Shown here piece by piece: positions 26,143 through 34,863 of a stretch of 64,000 nt of DNA (position 1 is its first letter; each line of letters begins with the position of its first letter). The stretch is from contig NZ_BKZV01000010.1 of the NCBI RefSeq assembly GCF_008974285.1, positions 62,001-126,000 of the forward strand, read 5' to 3'. The stretch comes from Thermogemmatispora aurantia (GTDB taxonomy: Bacteria > Chloroflexota > Ktedonobacteria > Ktedonobacterales > Ktedonobacteraceae). Both the position numbers and the translations under genes were made by a program. A model generated the notes under the pieces. That model saw only the letters and a program-made list of their open reading frames with translations. It was not told where the DNA came from and did no database searches.

Positions 26143-27693
26143 ATGAACGTCTGGGCTGATCTTGATCCCCTCTGGAGCATCTCTCACGAGGGTGAAACCC
26201 CTAATGAGTGCAGACCTCCTGACGAGTGTAGTCTCACTGACCAAAGGGTAGTACAGTGCGGCTGGAGAGATCAGCCGCTGCTGCCGGAAGAGAACCCTGG
26301 CGATCTTAACAGCGACTCGAGCCAACTACAGATGTCCCCTTCTCTCTATTGGCAAGAGTGTACAGCCGGGCGCTGGCTGATCTGCAATCCCGAGCAGCTA
26401 ACGACCGGGCACCTGGCTGTGCTGGATGGCGAGGCGCTGGCTCTGCTCCACTCCTTTGAGCAGCCCGCCTCGCCCGCTGAGGCCGCTCGGTCCTTCTCTC
26501 GGGTGCCCCCTGAAAGCTTGCTCTCGCTGCTGCGCTTGCTGGTCGGGCTGGGCTTCCTGCTCCCTGTGCAGGCTGACCCGGCTCAGGATGGCTCTGCCTG
26601 GCCGAAAGAGGAGGGCATGATCCTCTCCGCCTGGCTACATATCACGAATGCTTGCAATCTGGCTTGCCAGTATTGCTATGTCCGCAAAAGTTCCGAGCAT
26701 CTGGCTGAGGAGACCGCCAGACGGGCAGTCCAGGCCATCTTTCGGTCCGCGCGGCGCCACAGCTATCGAGCGGTGCATCTGAAGTACGCCGGTGGCGAGC
26801 CAACCTTGCGCCTCCGCCAGGTGCTGGCTCTGCACGACTATGCTCTTGCTCTGGGGGCAGAGGCCCAGATCAAGGTAAGCGCCTCCTTGCTCACCAATGG
26901 TGTGGCCCTCAGCGAGCGAGCGGTGGCCGCCCTGAAGGACCACCACATCAGGGTCATGCTCTCGCTCGATGGGCTCGGTCGGCAGCACGATCTGCAGCGC
27001 CCCTTTGGGCATGGTCAAGGCTCGTTCGCCTACGTTGAGCGCGCTCTCAATCGCTTGCTGGCCGCAAGTTGGCCTCCGTCTGTGAATGTGACCGTCTCAC
27101 GGCGCAACCTCGCTGGCCTGCCTGCCCTGCTGGAGTATTTGCTAGAGCGCGATCTTCCTTTTGCTTTGAGCTACTACCGCGAACACGGTTGTTCCGCTAA
27201 TATTGATGATCTTCGATTTGAGGAAGAGGAGATGATTGCGGGCATGCGAGCCGCCTTTGCGGTGATCGAGAGGCGTCTGCCGCGTCGCCGCCTGTTCGAC
27301 TCGCTGCTCGATCGGACCCATCCCGGTCTGGCCTCTCGCTACGCCTGTGGCATGGGACGCAACTATCTGGTGATCGATCAACGCGGGGGGGTGGCACGCT
27401 GTCATGCTGCGCTCGGGCAGACGATTACGACCATTGCAGCTGAAGACCCGCTAGAGGCGGTGCGTGGCTCCTCTGGCGAGCTGCGTGCCCTGCCTGTTGA
27501 GGTGAAAGAGGGCTGCCAGAGCTGCCGCTGGCGTTATTGGTGTGCGGGTGGTTGTCCTTTACAGACCTATCGTCTGACTGGACGACTTGATGTCCGATCG
27601 CCAAATTGTGCCATTTATCAAGCCCTCTTCCCTGACGTGCTGCGCCTGGAGGCTTTACGTGTGCTCAAATACGGGACGCTGTTTACATTCTAG
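26143..27693 (+). CDS. Radical SAM/SPASM peptide maturase-like protein
   Basis: 516 residues. The radical SAM cluster motif is C171-NLA-C175-QY-C178. The C-terminus has a SPASM pattern for auxiliary iron-sulfur clusters: C402, C420, then C458-x2-C461-x5-C467-x3-C471, and C489. Residues about 68-142 (SLYWQECTAGRWLICNPEQL onward) look like a small winged-helix or PqqD-like peptide-recognition domain. Such enzymes usually modify a ribosomal peptide. The N-terminal ~60 residues carry three extra cysteines and resemble nothing known; an ATG at 26332 is an alternative start, but AGGGGTG before 26143 favours the longer form. No certain precursor gene is seen nearby. Confidence 0.85.
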   Translation: MNVWADLDPLWSISHEGETPNECRPPDECSLTDQRVVQCGWRDQPLLPEENPGDLNSDSSQLQMSPSLYWQECTAGRWLICNPEQLTTGHLAVLDGEALALLHSFEQPASPAEAARSFSRVPPESLLSLLRLLVGLGFLLPVQADPAQDGSAWPKEEGMILSAWLHITNACNLACQYCYVRKSSEHLAEETARRAVQAIFRSARRHSYRAVHLKYAGGEPTLRLRQVLALHDYALALGAEAQIKVSASLLTNGVALSERAVAALKDHHIRVMLSLDGLGRQHDLQRPFGHGQGSFAYVERALNRLLAASWPPSVNVTVSRRNLAGLPALLEYLLERDLPFALSYYREHGCSANIDDLRFEEEEMIAGMRAAFAVIERRLPRRRLFDSLLDRTHPGLASRYACGMGRNYLVIDQRGGVARCHAALGQTITTIAAEDPLEAVRGSSGELRALPVEVKEGCQSCRWRYWCAGGCPLQTYRLTGRLDVRSPNCAIYQALFPDVLRLEALRVLKYGTLFTF

Positions 27694-27823
27694 CCTGAGG
27701 GAGGGAGCGCGGAGAGGGAAGCCCGCCTTGCTCCACGCTTGCATCTGCTCAGCTCTGGCCATCTGTTTGTGCCGGCGCGGGACGCGGCTGCTCTGCAGCT
27801 GAGCCGGTAGAGAGGAGAAAGCG

Positions 27824-29518
27824 ATGGAAACAGATGTGCCACTAGCTCTGAAGCACCTGGCCCGGCTGCTCGACCTGCGCAAACGGCAGGGAGATCAGCC
27901 TTATCGCGTTGTAATCACTCTGGCCGCCAGTTTGAACGCCGAGGTACGCAAAGCGATCTGTCACAGCGAGAGCTGGAGCGACTTGCGGGCTTATCTCCAG
28001 CAGCTCGGCCTGCGTGATCGCCTCGGAGTGCTGGCGCATGGCCTCGCTCTGCAGGAAGCCTCTCAGAACCTGAACGGCTATCGCGCTCTGGCTCGCCTCT
28101 GCAAGCAAGGTTACTTTACGATGATCTTGACGGGCGGCATCGACGCCTGGCTAGAACGCGCCTTTACGAGCGAAAACGTAGGGTTAGAGCAGCTCTGTCA
28201 GCTCGTCCTGGGTCGTGAGAGCGAAATCTATCTTCAAGAAAAGCTGAGAGATCATGCGCGTAGGCGTGAGATCCTGCTCCTCAAGCTCTTTGGCAGCCTG
28301 GAGGCCGGTCTCCTCGCTTCCGACTTCCCTGACTTGCTAGAATTTCGCTCTCCGTTGCGTGAGATCCTGGAGCGCGAACTCAACGAAGATCTCATCGTCA
28401 TCGGATCTCCTACGCAGGAAGAAGCGATTCTTCGGCTTCTGAGCACGACCAGTCGCAGCAGCATTTATTATGTTTCACCACAGCCCCCGGCTGAAGATGA
28501 TCGGCTGCTCAGAATCATCGAAGCGCGACACCGAGAAAGTGCCCCATTTCTGATCTGGGGAACCTACGGGCGGCCTACGCACTTCTTTGCTGGATTGGAA
28601 GCTCTGCTTAGCTCCAGGCAGGCATTGACGGTTACAGTGACCGAGCTGGAAACGCAGAGCGCCGCTTTTCCTGCCGCCGCAGCGCAACAAGCTGTCGAGC
28701 AGCGTGTTGTCTCCCCGCCGGCGGCTCTGCTCACTGGCAGTGCACGTGCCCCGCAGCCCAGGCTGCATGCCGATGTACTGCTGGTGACGGTCACCGAAAT
28801 AGAGGCTCAGGCGGTGTTAGCGCTCTTCTCACAGGTAGAGCGGTATTATATTGAAGAGAAGACCTACTATCTTCTGGGTGAAGTCGGCGGTACCAGCCTG
28901 GTCATGGTCCAGTCTGAAATGGGGCAAGGTGGCGTTGCTGGCTCCCTTCTTACTGTCAGCGAAGGCATTCGTCATCTGCAGCCGCGGGCGGTTATCATGG
29001 TGGGTATCGCCTTTGGCCTCAAGCCGGATGAACAGCACATTGGCGACATTCTGGTGGCGCGCCAGATCCTGGCCTATGAACTACAGGCCGTAGTGGCCCG
29101 CGAGGGCCAGCGCAGCGTGCGCCTGCGCGGCGACCGGGTGACCGCCTCGCCGTTGCTGCTGGATCGCTGCAAGAGCGGCGCCAAGAGCTGGTCGGGGCAG
29201 CGTGTCCAGTTTGGCCTGCTGCTTTCTGGCGAGAAGCTGATTAACGATAAGGAGTATCGTGATCAGCTGCAGGCCCTGGAGCCGGAAGCCATCGGCGGCG
29301 AGATGGAAGGAGCTGGACTGTGCGCGGCGGCCCAGCACCACAAAGTCGACTGGATTCTCGTCAAGGCCATTGCCGACTGGGCCGATGGCTTCAAGCATGT
29401 GAACAAGGAGCGGCGGCAGCGCAAGGCTGCCAGCAATGCAGCTCGCTTTACCCTGCATGTGCTGGCTCAGGGGGGCCTGGCACCTCTGGCTACTGGCCCA
29501 AACTGGATAGAAAGCTAA
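27824..29518 (+). CDS. Degenerate SIR2-like domain fused to a nucleosidase/phosphorylase (PNP/MTAN-type) domain
   Basis: 564 residues behind a strong GAGGAGA site. Residues 1-260 align by eye with the SIR2-like protein at 20791 (LARLLDLRK, YFTMILTGGIDAWLERAF, LLLKLFGSL, EDLIVIGSP). The TTN-D motif is now TGGID (103-107), so this half is unlikely to be a NAD hydrolase. Residues about 316-550 form a PNP_UDP-type fold with the three expected active-site features of nucleosidases: T-E325-IEA near its start, GGEM-E495-GAG, and IA-D518-WAD. Similar domains act as ATP nucleosidases in Detocs and other anti-phage systems; here the substrate is unknown. Confidence 0.78.
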   Translation: METDVPLALKHLARLLDLRKRQGDQPYRVVITLAASLNAEVRKAICHSESWSDLRAYLQQLGLRDRLGVLAHGLALQEASQNLNGYRALARLCKQGYFTMILTGGIDAWLERAFTSENVGLEQLCQLVLGRESEIYLQEKLRDHARRREILLLKLFGSLEAGLLASDFPDLLEFRSPLREILERELNEDLIVIGSPTQEEAILRLLSTTSRSSIYYVSPQPPAEDDRLLRIIEARHRESAPFLIWGTYGRPTHFFAGLEALLSSRQALTVTVTELETQSAAFPAAAAQQAVEQRVVSPPAALLTGSARAPQPRLHADVLLVTVTEIEAQAVLALFSQVERYYIEEKTYYLLGEVGGTSLVMVQSEMGQGGVAGSLLTVSEGIRHLQPRAVIMVGIAFGLKPDEQHIGDILVARQILAYELQAVVAREGQRSVRLRGDRVTASPLLLDRCKSGAKSWSGQRVQFGLLLSGEKLINDKEYRDQLQALEPEAIGGEMEGAGLCAAAQHHKVDWILVKAIADWADGFKHVNKERRQRKAASNAARFTLHVLAQGGLAPLATGPNWIES

Positions 29519-29663
29519 CTACAGGAGAAAGCGGAAGTAGGTCATGGCCCTGGCCGATCTATCCCGCGCGGTAGCCAGCGACCGTGTGCCTCTCTCGCCT
29601 CTCTCGCCTTCGCCCATGTCTCTGTCTGTAGGCTGACGGGGCTGCCTAGCGGCCATCTGCTCA

Positions 29664-30953
29664 TCAGCCGGCCTCAGCCAGCAATTGGGCGGCGGCCAGC
29701 ATCAGAGCAGCGGCGGTCCAGGCCTGGACCTTGCAGGCGCGCGTATAGACCGCCAGCACCTCGGCTCCGCCCGTAGTGGGGGTCAGAATCCATTCCGGAG
29801 GCAGAACGCAGTAGAGTTCCACCGGCGAATCGAAGAGGGCCAGAGCCTCCAGCAGACGCCGGCTGATGATGAGGGCCTGGCTATGGCGGCCCATGCGCCA
29901 GAGAGCGGAAGCGATGATGGCATTATCGAATGGCCAGACAGTGCCGCGGTGGTAGGAGTACGGATCGAAAGCGTACGAGGTGCGTGAGAGCGTGCGGATG
30001 CCCCAGGGGGTGAGCAGGTCGGGCTGGAGCAGGCGCTCTGCCGTCTGGGAGGCGTAGGGTTCCTCCAGAGCCGCGCACCAGAGCAGATGCCCCATATTGG
30101 AGGCCACCAGGGGAATGGCTTGCTTCTCTGGAGAGAGGGCCATAGCAGGACAGTGCTCCGTGGGCAGCCAGAAGCGCGGTAGGCCCTTGCGCAGGCGCTC
30201 TACGCGCTCCTCTAACTCGCGCAGGAGAGTGGCCTCAGCTCCTGCGGCCTGGAGCAGGGGGCGCATCTCGCGGAAAGCAGCCAGGGCGTAGCCCTGCAGC
30301 TCGATCCAGGCCACTGGTGGCTTGGGGGGAGCGCCATCTTCGAGCAGCAAAGCGTCATTACTGTCCTTCCAGACCTGATTGCGCAGTCCCAGGCCGCGAG
30401 GCTGGCGCGGCATTACCTCAATCAGTCCGTCATCGTCGACATCGCCGTACTTCAAGGCCCAATCGAGTGCTGCCAGGACATGGGGCCAGAGCTGCTCGAC
30501 CAGTTGCCGCCCGCCCTCAACCTGCTGCCAGACCGTCGCAGCGGCGATCAGAAAGAGGTAGGTGGCGTCCACTGAGCCATAGTAGCGGCCCTCCCACAAT
30601 GGCCATTCACCCTCGGGCCAGCGGCGCGGTTCTGGCCAGTACTCGTGAATGATCTTGCCCGGCTGCTCCTCATTCTCGTCACGCTCGCTCGTGCCCTGTG
30701 TGGCTGCCAGCGCCCGCAGACCACGAGCGGCGAACTCTCCAACCCAAGAGGCCAGCGCCCGATCGGTCGGACGCAGCCGCGCGGCCTCTAGCACCAGCAA
30801 CACCGACCAGAGTGTATCACGTCCAAACAGGGCATGGTAGTGATCAGCCGCGCTGCTTGCGTGCAGGCCGGTGGGCGTCTGTAACTCATCCAACCAGGCA
30901 CGTCCTCGCTCTAGCCAGCGGACGAGAAGAGCAGTCTGTTCCGACTCATGCAT
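29664..30953 (-). CDS. Amylo-alpha-1,6-glucosidase-like glycoside hydrolase
   Basis: 429 residues. It has the (alpha/alpha)6 style of the glycogen-debranching C-terminal domain family: HYHALFGRDTLWSVLL near the start, GRYYGSVDATYLFLIAAA, the acidic GDVDDDGLIEVM, and the late SYHRGTVWPFDNAIIASALWR. These stretches hold the acidic residues expected of an inverting glucosidase. It probably trims oligosaccharides inside the cell. The start at 30953 follows GGTGAAG; a GTG at 30965 is possible. It lies downstream of, and in the same direction as, the sugar ABC transporter genes. Confidence 0.75.
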   Translation of the reverse strand: MHESEQTALLVRWLERGRAWLDELQTPTGLHASSAADHYHALFGRDTLWSVLLVLEAARLRPTDRALASWVGEFAARGLRALAATQGTSERDENEEQPGKIIHEYWPEPRRWPEGEWPLWEGRYYGSVDATYLFLIAAATVWQQVEGGRQLVEQLWPHVLAALDWALKYGDVDDDGLIEVMPRQPRGLGLRNQVWKDSNDALLLEDGAPPKPPVAWIELQGYALAAFREMRPLLQAAGAEATLLRELEERVERLRKGLPRFWLPTEHCPAMALSPEKQAIPLVASNMGHLLWCAALEEPYASQTAERLLQPDLLTPWGIRTLSRTSYAFDPYSYHRGTVWPFDNAIIASALWRMGRHSQALIISRRLLEALALFDSPVELYCVLPPEWILTPTTGGAEVLAVYTRACKVQAWTAAALMLAAAQLLAEAG

Positions 30954-31006
30954 AAACTTCACCACAAATGCTCTACGAATATCGTTTTGTCGTGCCAGCC
31001 AGGCCT

Positions 31007-31915
31007 CTATCTGCCGGCCAGGCCCGACGTAGATAGACCCTGGATAAAGTAGCGCTGGAAAATGAAGAAAATGATCACCAGCGGGGCAATCGAGATCATC
31101 GCGCCCGCCAGCACCAGATTGTACTGGGTCACATAGTTGCCTTTGAAGAAGGCCAGGCCCACTGTCAACGTGTAGTTCTCCTGGTGGGACATTACGATCA
31201 GTGGCCAGAGGAACTCATTCCAGGCCCCCTGGAACGATAAGAGCGCGACCACTGTGACTGCTGGTCGGACCAGGGGGAAGATGATCTGCCAGAAGGCGCG
31301 AAAACGAGAACAGCCGTCGATCAGGGCCGCCTCCTCTAGCTCGCGTGGCAGCGTCTTGAGAAACTGCGTCATCAGGAAGACCGAAGTGGGCGTGACCATC
31401 GCTGGCACAATCAATCCGCCATAGTTATCGGTCAAGTGCAACGTATAGGCCACCAGAAACTTCGGGATCAGAATGAGCTGTGAGGGGATCATCAGGACCG
31501 CCAGCGTCAGCAAGTAAAAGAAGTTTTTCCCGGGAAATTCCATGCGTCCAAAGGCATAGCCAGCCATTGAGGCCAGCAACACATTGAGGACCGTCACAGC
31601 GCCGGCGTAGATGATCGAGTTAAGAATATAGCGCGGGAAGAGCTGGGCCCCACTCAGAATGAAGCGGTAGTTGTCAAGGGTGGCCGGGTTAGGCAAAAGG
31701 CTCGGTGGCCACGAGAGCACCTGTGCGTAGGTCTTGAATGAAGATGAAAAGGCGAACAGGAAAGGGGCCAGTGAGAATAGCCCATAACCGACCAGCACAA
31801 CATAGAGCAATACACGACTCAGCGACAATGGCAGTGGGGGCCGACGCCGCATAGAGACGGCAACTGACGGCAGCTGCACCTTTTCCACTCGGGCTACGCC
31901 TCCAATTGTGCTCAT
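31007..31915 (-). CDS. Carbohydrate ABC transporter permease (MalG type)
   Basis: 302 residues from the ATG at 31915, chosen because GAGAGGAG lies 8 bases upstream. It has six membrane helices and the EAA loop (EEAALIDGCSRFRAFWQIIFPLVRPA) that contacts the ATPase. It matches the binding-protein-dependent CUT1 sugar importers. It pairs with the permease at 32025-32987 and the binding lipoprotein at 33188. No ATPase gene is in the locus, so a shared MsiK-type ATPase encoded elsewhere is likely. Confidence 0.92.
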   Translation of the reverse strand: MSTIGGVARVEKVQLPSVAVSMRRRPPLPLSLSRVLLYVVLVGYGLFSLAPFLFAFSSSFKTYAQVLSWPPSLLPNPATLDNYRFILSGAQLFPRYILNSIIYAGAVTVLNVLLASMAGYAFGRMEFPGKNFFYLLTLAVLMIPSQLILIPKFLVAYTLHLTDNYGGLIVPAMVTPTSVFLMTQFLKTLPRELEEAALIDGCSRFRAFWQIIFPLVRPAVTVVALLSFQGAWNEFLWPLIVMSHQENYTLTVGLAFFKGNYVTQYNLVLAGAMISIAPLVIIFFIFQRYFIQGLSTSGLAGR

Positions 31916-32024
31916 AGCTCGTACTCCTCTCTCTTGCTTGACAAACAGACCAGAATCGTTCTGCATCTTTTCACATCTCTACCTGCCTATGTGCATGCTT
32001 GCCTGACAATCTGGACACTGCCCA

Positions 32025-32987
32025 TTAGTATTGGATGTTGACGTCGATGTAGCGCTTCTGAAGCAGTGTCACTGCAAAGATGATGATGAAGAGTACAAAG
32101 GCTTGAGCGCAGGCCAGGCCCATCAGCGATTTCTGGAAGGCCGTGTCGTAAATGACCATCGCTGCCGTCAGAGTTGAGCGCAGCGGGCTCCCGTTGGCGC
32201 CCTCCATGACGAAGGCCTGGTCGAATATCTGGAAGGCTCCGATGGAGCCAAGCGCCACCACGGCGAAAGTGGTTGGACGCAGCAGAGGCACGGTGATCTT
32301 CCAAAGCATCTGCCAGCTATTGGCCCCATCGACGCGGGCGGCCTCGTAGAGTGTTGGAGGAATATCCTGCAGGGCGGCCAGATACATCAACATGAAAGTC
32401 GGGGCTGTGGTCCAGATGTTGAGCAGCATAATGGCTGGCAGGGCGGTCGAGGGATTCTCCAGCCAGGCCGGCCCCTGGATATGCAGCAGCGAGAGCACAT
32501 AGTTGATCCCTCCCTGGGGCTGGTAGAGCCAGTAGAAGATCAGCGAAATGGCCACCGAGGAGGTCATGGCCGGCAGGTAGAAGATCGTACGAAAGAAGCC
32601 CCGCCCGCGCACCTTCTGATTGAGCAGGAGGGCCAGGAAGAGCGCCAGAATCGTCTGAAGAGTCACGACGCCAATCGTGTACTCAACGCTGTTGCGTAGA
32701 CCGACAGCGAAGTCGCCATCGTGAGTCAGGTCGTACCAGATATTCAGGTAATTGCGAAAGCCGTAGAAGATCGGTGTGGTAAAGCCAAAGTCGACGTAGA
32801 AGAAGCTCAGGGTGAGCGCCGTCACGACGGCGATCAGCGTGAAGACGATCAGTACAAAGAGGTAGGGGGCCAGGAAGGTGTAGGCTGTCAGGGTCTCTGT
32901 CAGCTTGCGCCGATTGATCTTGAAAGGCAGACCGCGACGCGTCTCGGGAGGACCGCCCGGACGAGCTTTGCTTGCTGCCAGTTGCAT
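32025..32987 (-). CDS. Carbohydrate ABC transporter permease (MalF type)
   Basis: 320 residues from the ATG at 32987 (AGGAG 8 bases upstream). It has six predicted membrane helices and the EAA loop YEAARVDGANSWQMLWKITVPLLRPT. It is the MalF-like partner of the MalG-like permease. Together they form the membrane channel of a CUT1-type oligosaccharide importer. It is transcribed from the binding-protein gene towards the glycosidase gene at 29664. Confidence 0.92.
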   Translation of the reverse strand: MQLAASKARPGGPPETRRGLPFKINRRKLTETLTAYTFLAPYLFVLIVFTLIAVVTALTLSFFYVDFGFTTPIFYGFRNYLNIWYDLTHDGDFAVGLRNSVEYTIGVVTLQTILALFLALLLNQKVRGRGFFRTIFYLPAMTSSVAISLIFYWLYQPQGGINYVLSLLHIQGPAWLENPSTALPAIMLLNIWTTAPTFMLMYLAALQDIPPTLYEAARVDGANSWQMLWKITVPLLRPTTFAVVALGSIGAFQIFDQAFVMEGANGSPLRSTLTAAMVIYDTAFQKSLMGLACAQAFVLFIIIFAVTLLQKRYIDVNIQY

Positions 32988-33187
32988 AGTCAAGGCTCCT
33001 TTATCTTGCAGACCAGATAAATGAACGTGGCTCTCAAGCAGGAGCCAGGAGAGCGCAGGACCAGGGTGTGGCCAGAGCGAGAGCGAGGTGGCTCTCGTCT
33101 GACCGACCCTCCCTGGCTGTCCCCGCTCTCCTGTTTCTCTACAGGATCAGAGCGCTCGCGCTCGGGTGCAGGCGCGAGCGGCCAGGG

Positions 33188-34573
33188 CTAGGGTGCGACG
33201 TTTTGCTGTATCCAGGTATTGACCTTCTGGGCTGCCGCATTGAGGGCGTCGGTAGCCGACTGCTTGCCGAGCATGATGGACTGCAGGGCGTTGCTCACAT
33301 CGTTGTGGATCTCGGTATCGGCCACGCCGTAGAAGTCAGGCTGACCATAGGCAGCCCCATCCTGCAGCACCTTGACCCCTGGATTCTGCTGGAAGTAGGA
33401 GTCGTTGGCCAGCGAGGTCAGGGTTGGGAGGGCGAAACCGTCATGCAGCACCTGCGTCTGATACTCGGCGCCGGTCATATACTTGATCAGCTCCCAGGCC
33501 ATGCCAGGGTACTTGGTGCCAGAGTAGGCGGCCCAGGCGTTGGTGTAGAGCAGGTTGCCCCGCTTGCCGCTCGGTCCGATAGGAAGCGGCGCGATGCCGT
33601 ACTGGACTTTGGGATAGTTTTGGGCCAGGAAGGGGATCATCCAGCCGCCTTCCAACGTCATCGCCACCTGCTGCTTGCCGAAGGCATCGCCGTCCCAACT
33701 GGCACCAACGTCGCCGGGCATGACACCGGTATGGTTCAGCTCGAAGGAGGTGTAGAACTCCGCCGCCTGGATGCCGGCCTGACTATTAAAGAGGGCTTGC
33801 TTTCCGTCAGCAGAGACCATCTGACCGCCGTTGGCGAAGAGGAAGGCTCCCCAGCGCGAGGCATCGGCGGGCAGGGCGATACCATAGACGCTATTGGCCG
33901 GGCTGCTGCCGCGCTTCGTCAGCTTCTGGGCGGCATTCTTCAGGTCATCCCAGGTCCAGTTGGAGGGATCACCAAGACCGGCCTGCTGGAAGAGCGTCTT
34001 GTTATAGAACAGGCCAAGCGAGTTCCAGTCCTTGGGGATGCCAAAGACCGTGCCGTCGGCGCAGTCGAAGTCCTGCATCAGCGACGGATAGTAGGTCGAA
34101 GGCGAGACATGGTCGCGCGCCATATAGGGGCTGAGATTGAGCAGCTTGCCGGCGGGGATATACTCCTGGGCCATCGGCGGCTGTAGATAGAAGACATCAG
34201 GCACGTTGCCGCTGGCAACGTTGGCGCGCATCTTGGTGGCGTAGTCGCCAGGGATGGGCGTCCAGGTCACGGTCACGTTGGGATGCAGCTTCTCAAAATT
34301 CTGCAGACCCTGCTTGACAAGGGCGTCCTCCGCCGGCGTGGAGGCCCAGCCAGCGACCACCAGATGGATCTGACCAGTCTCAGGGCTGGCCGCGGTGGTA
34401 TTGGTATTGCTCGGGCAGCGCACAAGAGCGTTTTTCGGCCCCGTAGCGCTGGGGCTGGCCCCACTGGTCGTGCCTCCACTACTGCTACTGCCACCGCAGG
34501 CGGTAAGGAGAGCCACGAGGGTGAGGGTCATCAAAATACTCCAGAGGCTCCTTTTTCTTGCCATACCTGACAT
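33188..34573 (-). CDS. Sugar-binding lipoprotein of an ABC transporter
   Basis: 461 residues, solute-binding protein family 1. It has a lipoprotein signal (MSGMARKRSLWSILMTLTLVALLTAC) with lipobox LTAC, then a Ser/Gly/Thr-rich linker. The mature part has the family's GQIHLVVAGWASTPAEDALVKQ start and the GVMPGDVGASWDGDAFGKQQVAM hinge region. It should be anchored outside the membrane and hand sugars to the permeases downstream. AAAGGAG lies 7 bases before the ATG. The preferred sugar cannot be told. Confidence 0.93.
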   Translation of the reverse strand: MSGMARKRSLWSILMTLTLVALLTACGGSSSSGGTTSGASPSATGPKNALVRCPSNTNTTAASPETGQIHLVVAGWASTPAEDALVKQGLQNFEKLHPNVTVTWTPIPGDYATKMRANVASGNVPDVFYLQPPMAQEYIPAGKLLNLSPYMARDHVSPSTYYPSLMQDFDCADGTVFGIPKDWNSLGLFYNKTLFQQAGLGDPSNWTWDDLKNAAQKLTKRGSSPANSVYGIALPADASRWGAFLFANGGQMVSADGKQALFNSQAGIQAAEFYTSFELNHTGVMPGDVGASWDGDAFGKQQVAMTLEGGWMIPFLAQNYPKVQYGIAPLPIGPSGKRGNLLYTNAWAAYSGTKYPGMAWELIKYMTGAEYQTQVLHDGFALPTLTSLANDSYFQQNPGVKVLQDGAAYGQPDFYGVADTEIHNDVSNALQSIMLGKQSATDALNAAAQKVNTWIQQNVAP

Positions 34574-34775
34574 GATTGAACTCCTTTGTTTGCTCTCATC
34601 GGCTACTCTACCGATCCCTCTGTCAGACCAGCGTGGGCGGCGCGGTTCCGTGGGCGCAGGGGGCTGGGTGAGCGCCTGCCAGCCATGCCACGGCCTGCCC
34701 CGGCTGCATCTGACGGGACTGGATATGGACAGAGCGACAAGTCAAGTAAGAGTGCCGTCGTTACTCCTCTTGTAA

Positions 34776-34795
34776 TTCTTGCATCATTGCAAGAA
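34776..34795. promoter_or_regulatory. 20-bp palindrome upstream of the sugar-binding protein gene
   Basis: The 8-bp arms TTCTTGCA and TGCAAGAA flank TCAT. It lies about 200 bp upstream of the binding-protein start and is a likely repressor or activator site. It differs from the palindrome upstream of the LacI-type gene. Confidence 0.45.
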
Positions 34796-34811
34796 AGGTC
34801 GAGTAAAGATA

Positions 34812-34820
34812 ATTGATTAG
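34812..34820. repeat. ATTGATTAG element, copy 1
   Basis: ATTGATTAG followed by AAAC. The same 9-mer occurs at 37473-37481 and 38736-38744, each upstream of a minus-strand gene of this sugar locus. Confidence 0.45.
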
Positions 34821-34863
34821 AAACAACGAGTAATTGAGTCACAGACTAGCTCAGGCTCACCTC

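Noticed and set aside
33068..34186. 372-codon plus-strand frame opposite the sugar-binding lipoprotein
   Set aside because: The opposite strand encodes a clear binding protein with lipobox; this frame has no family features.
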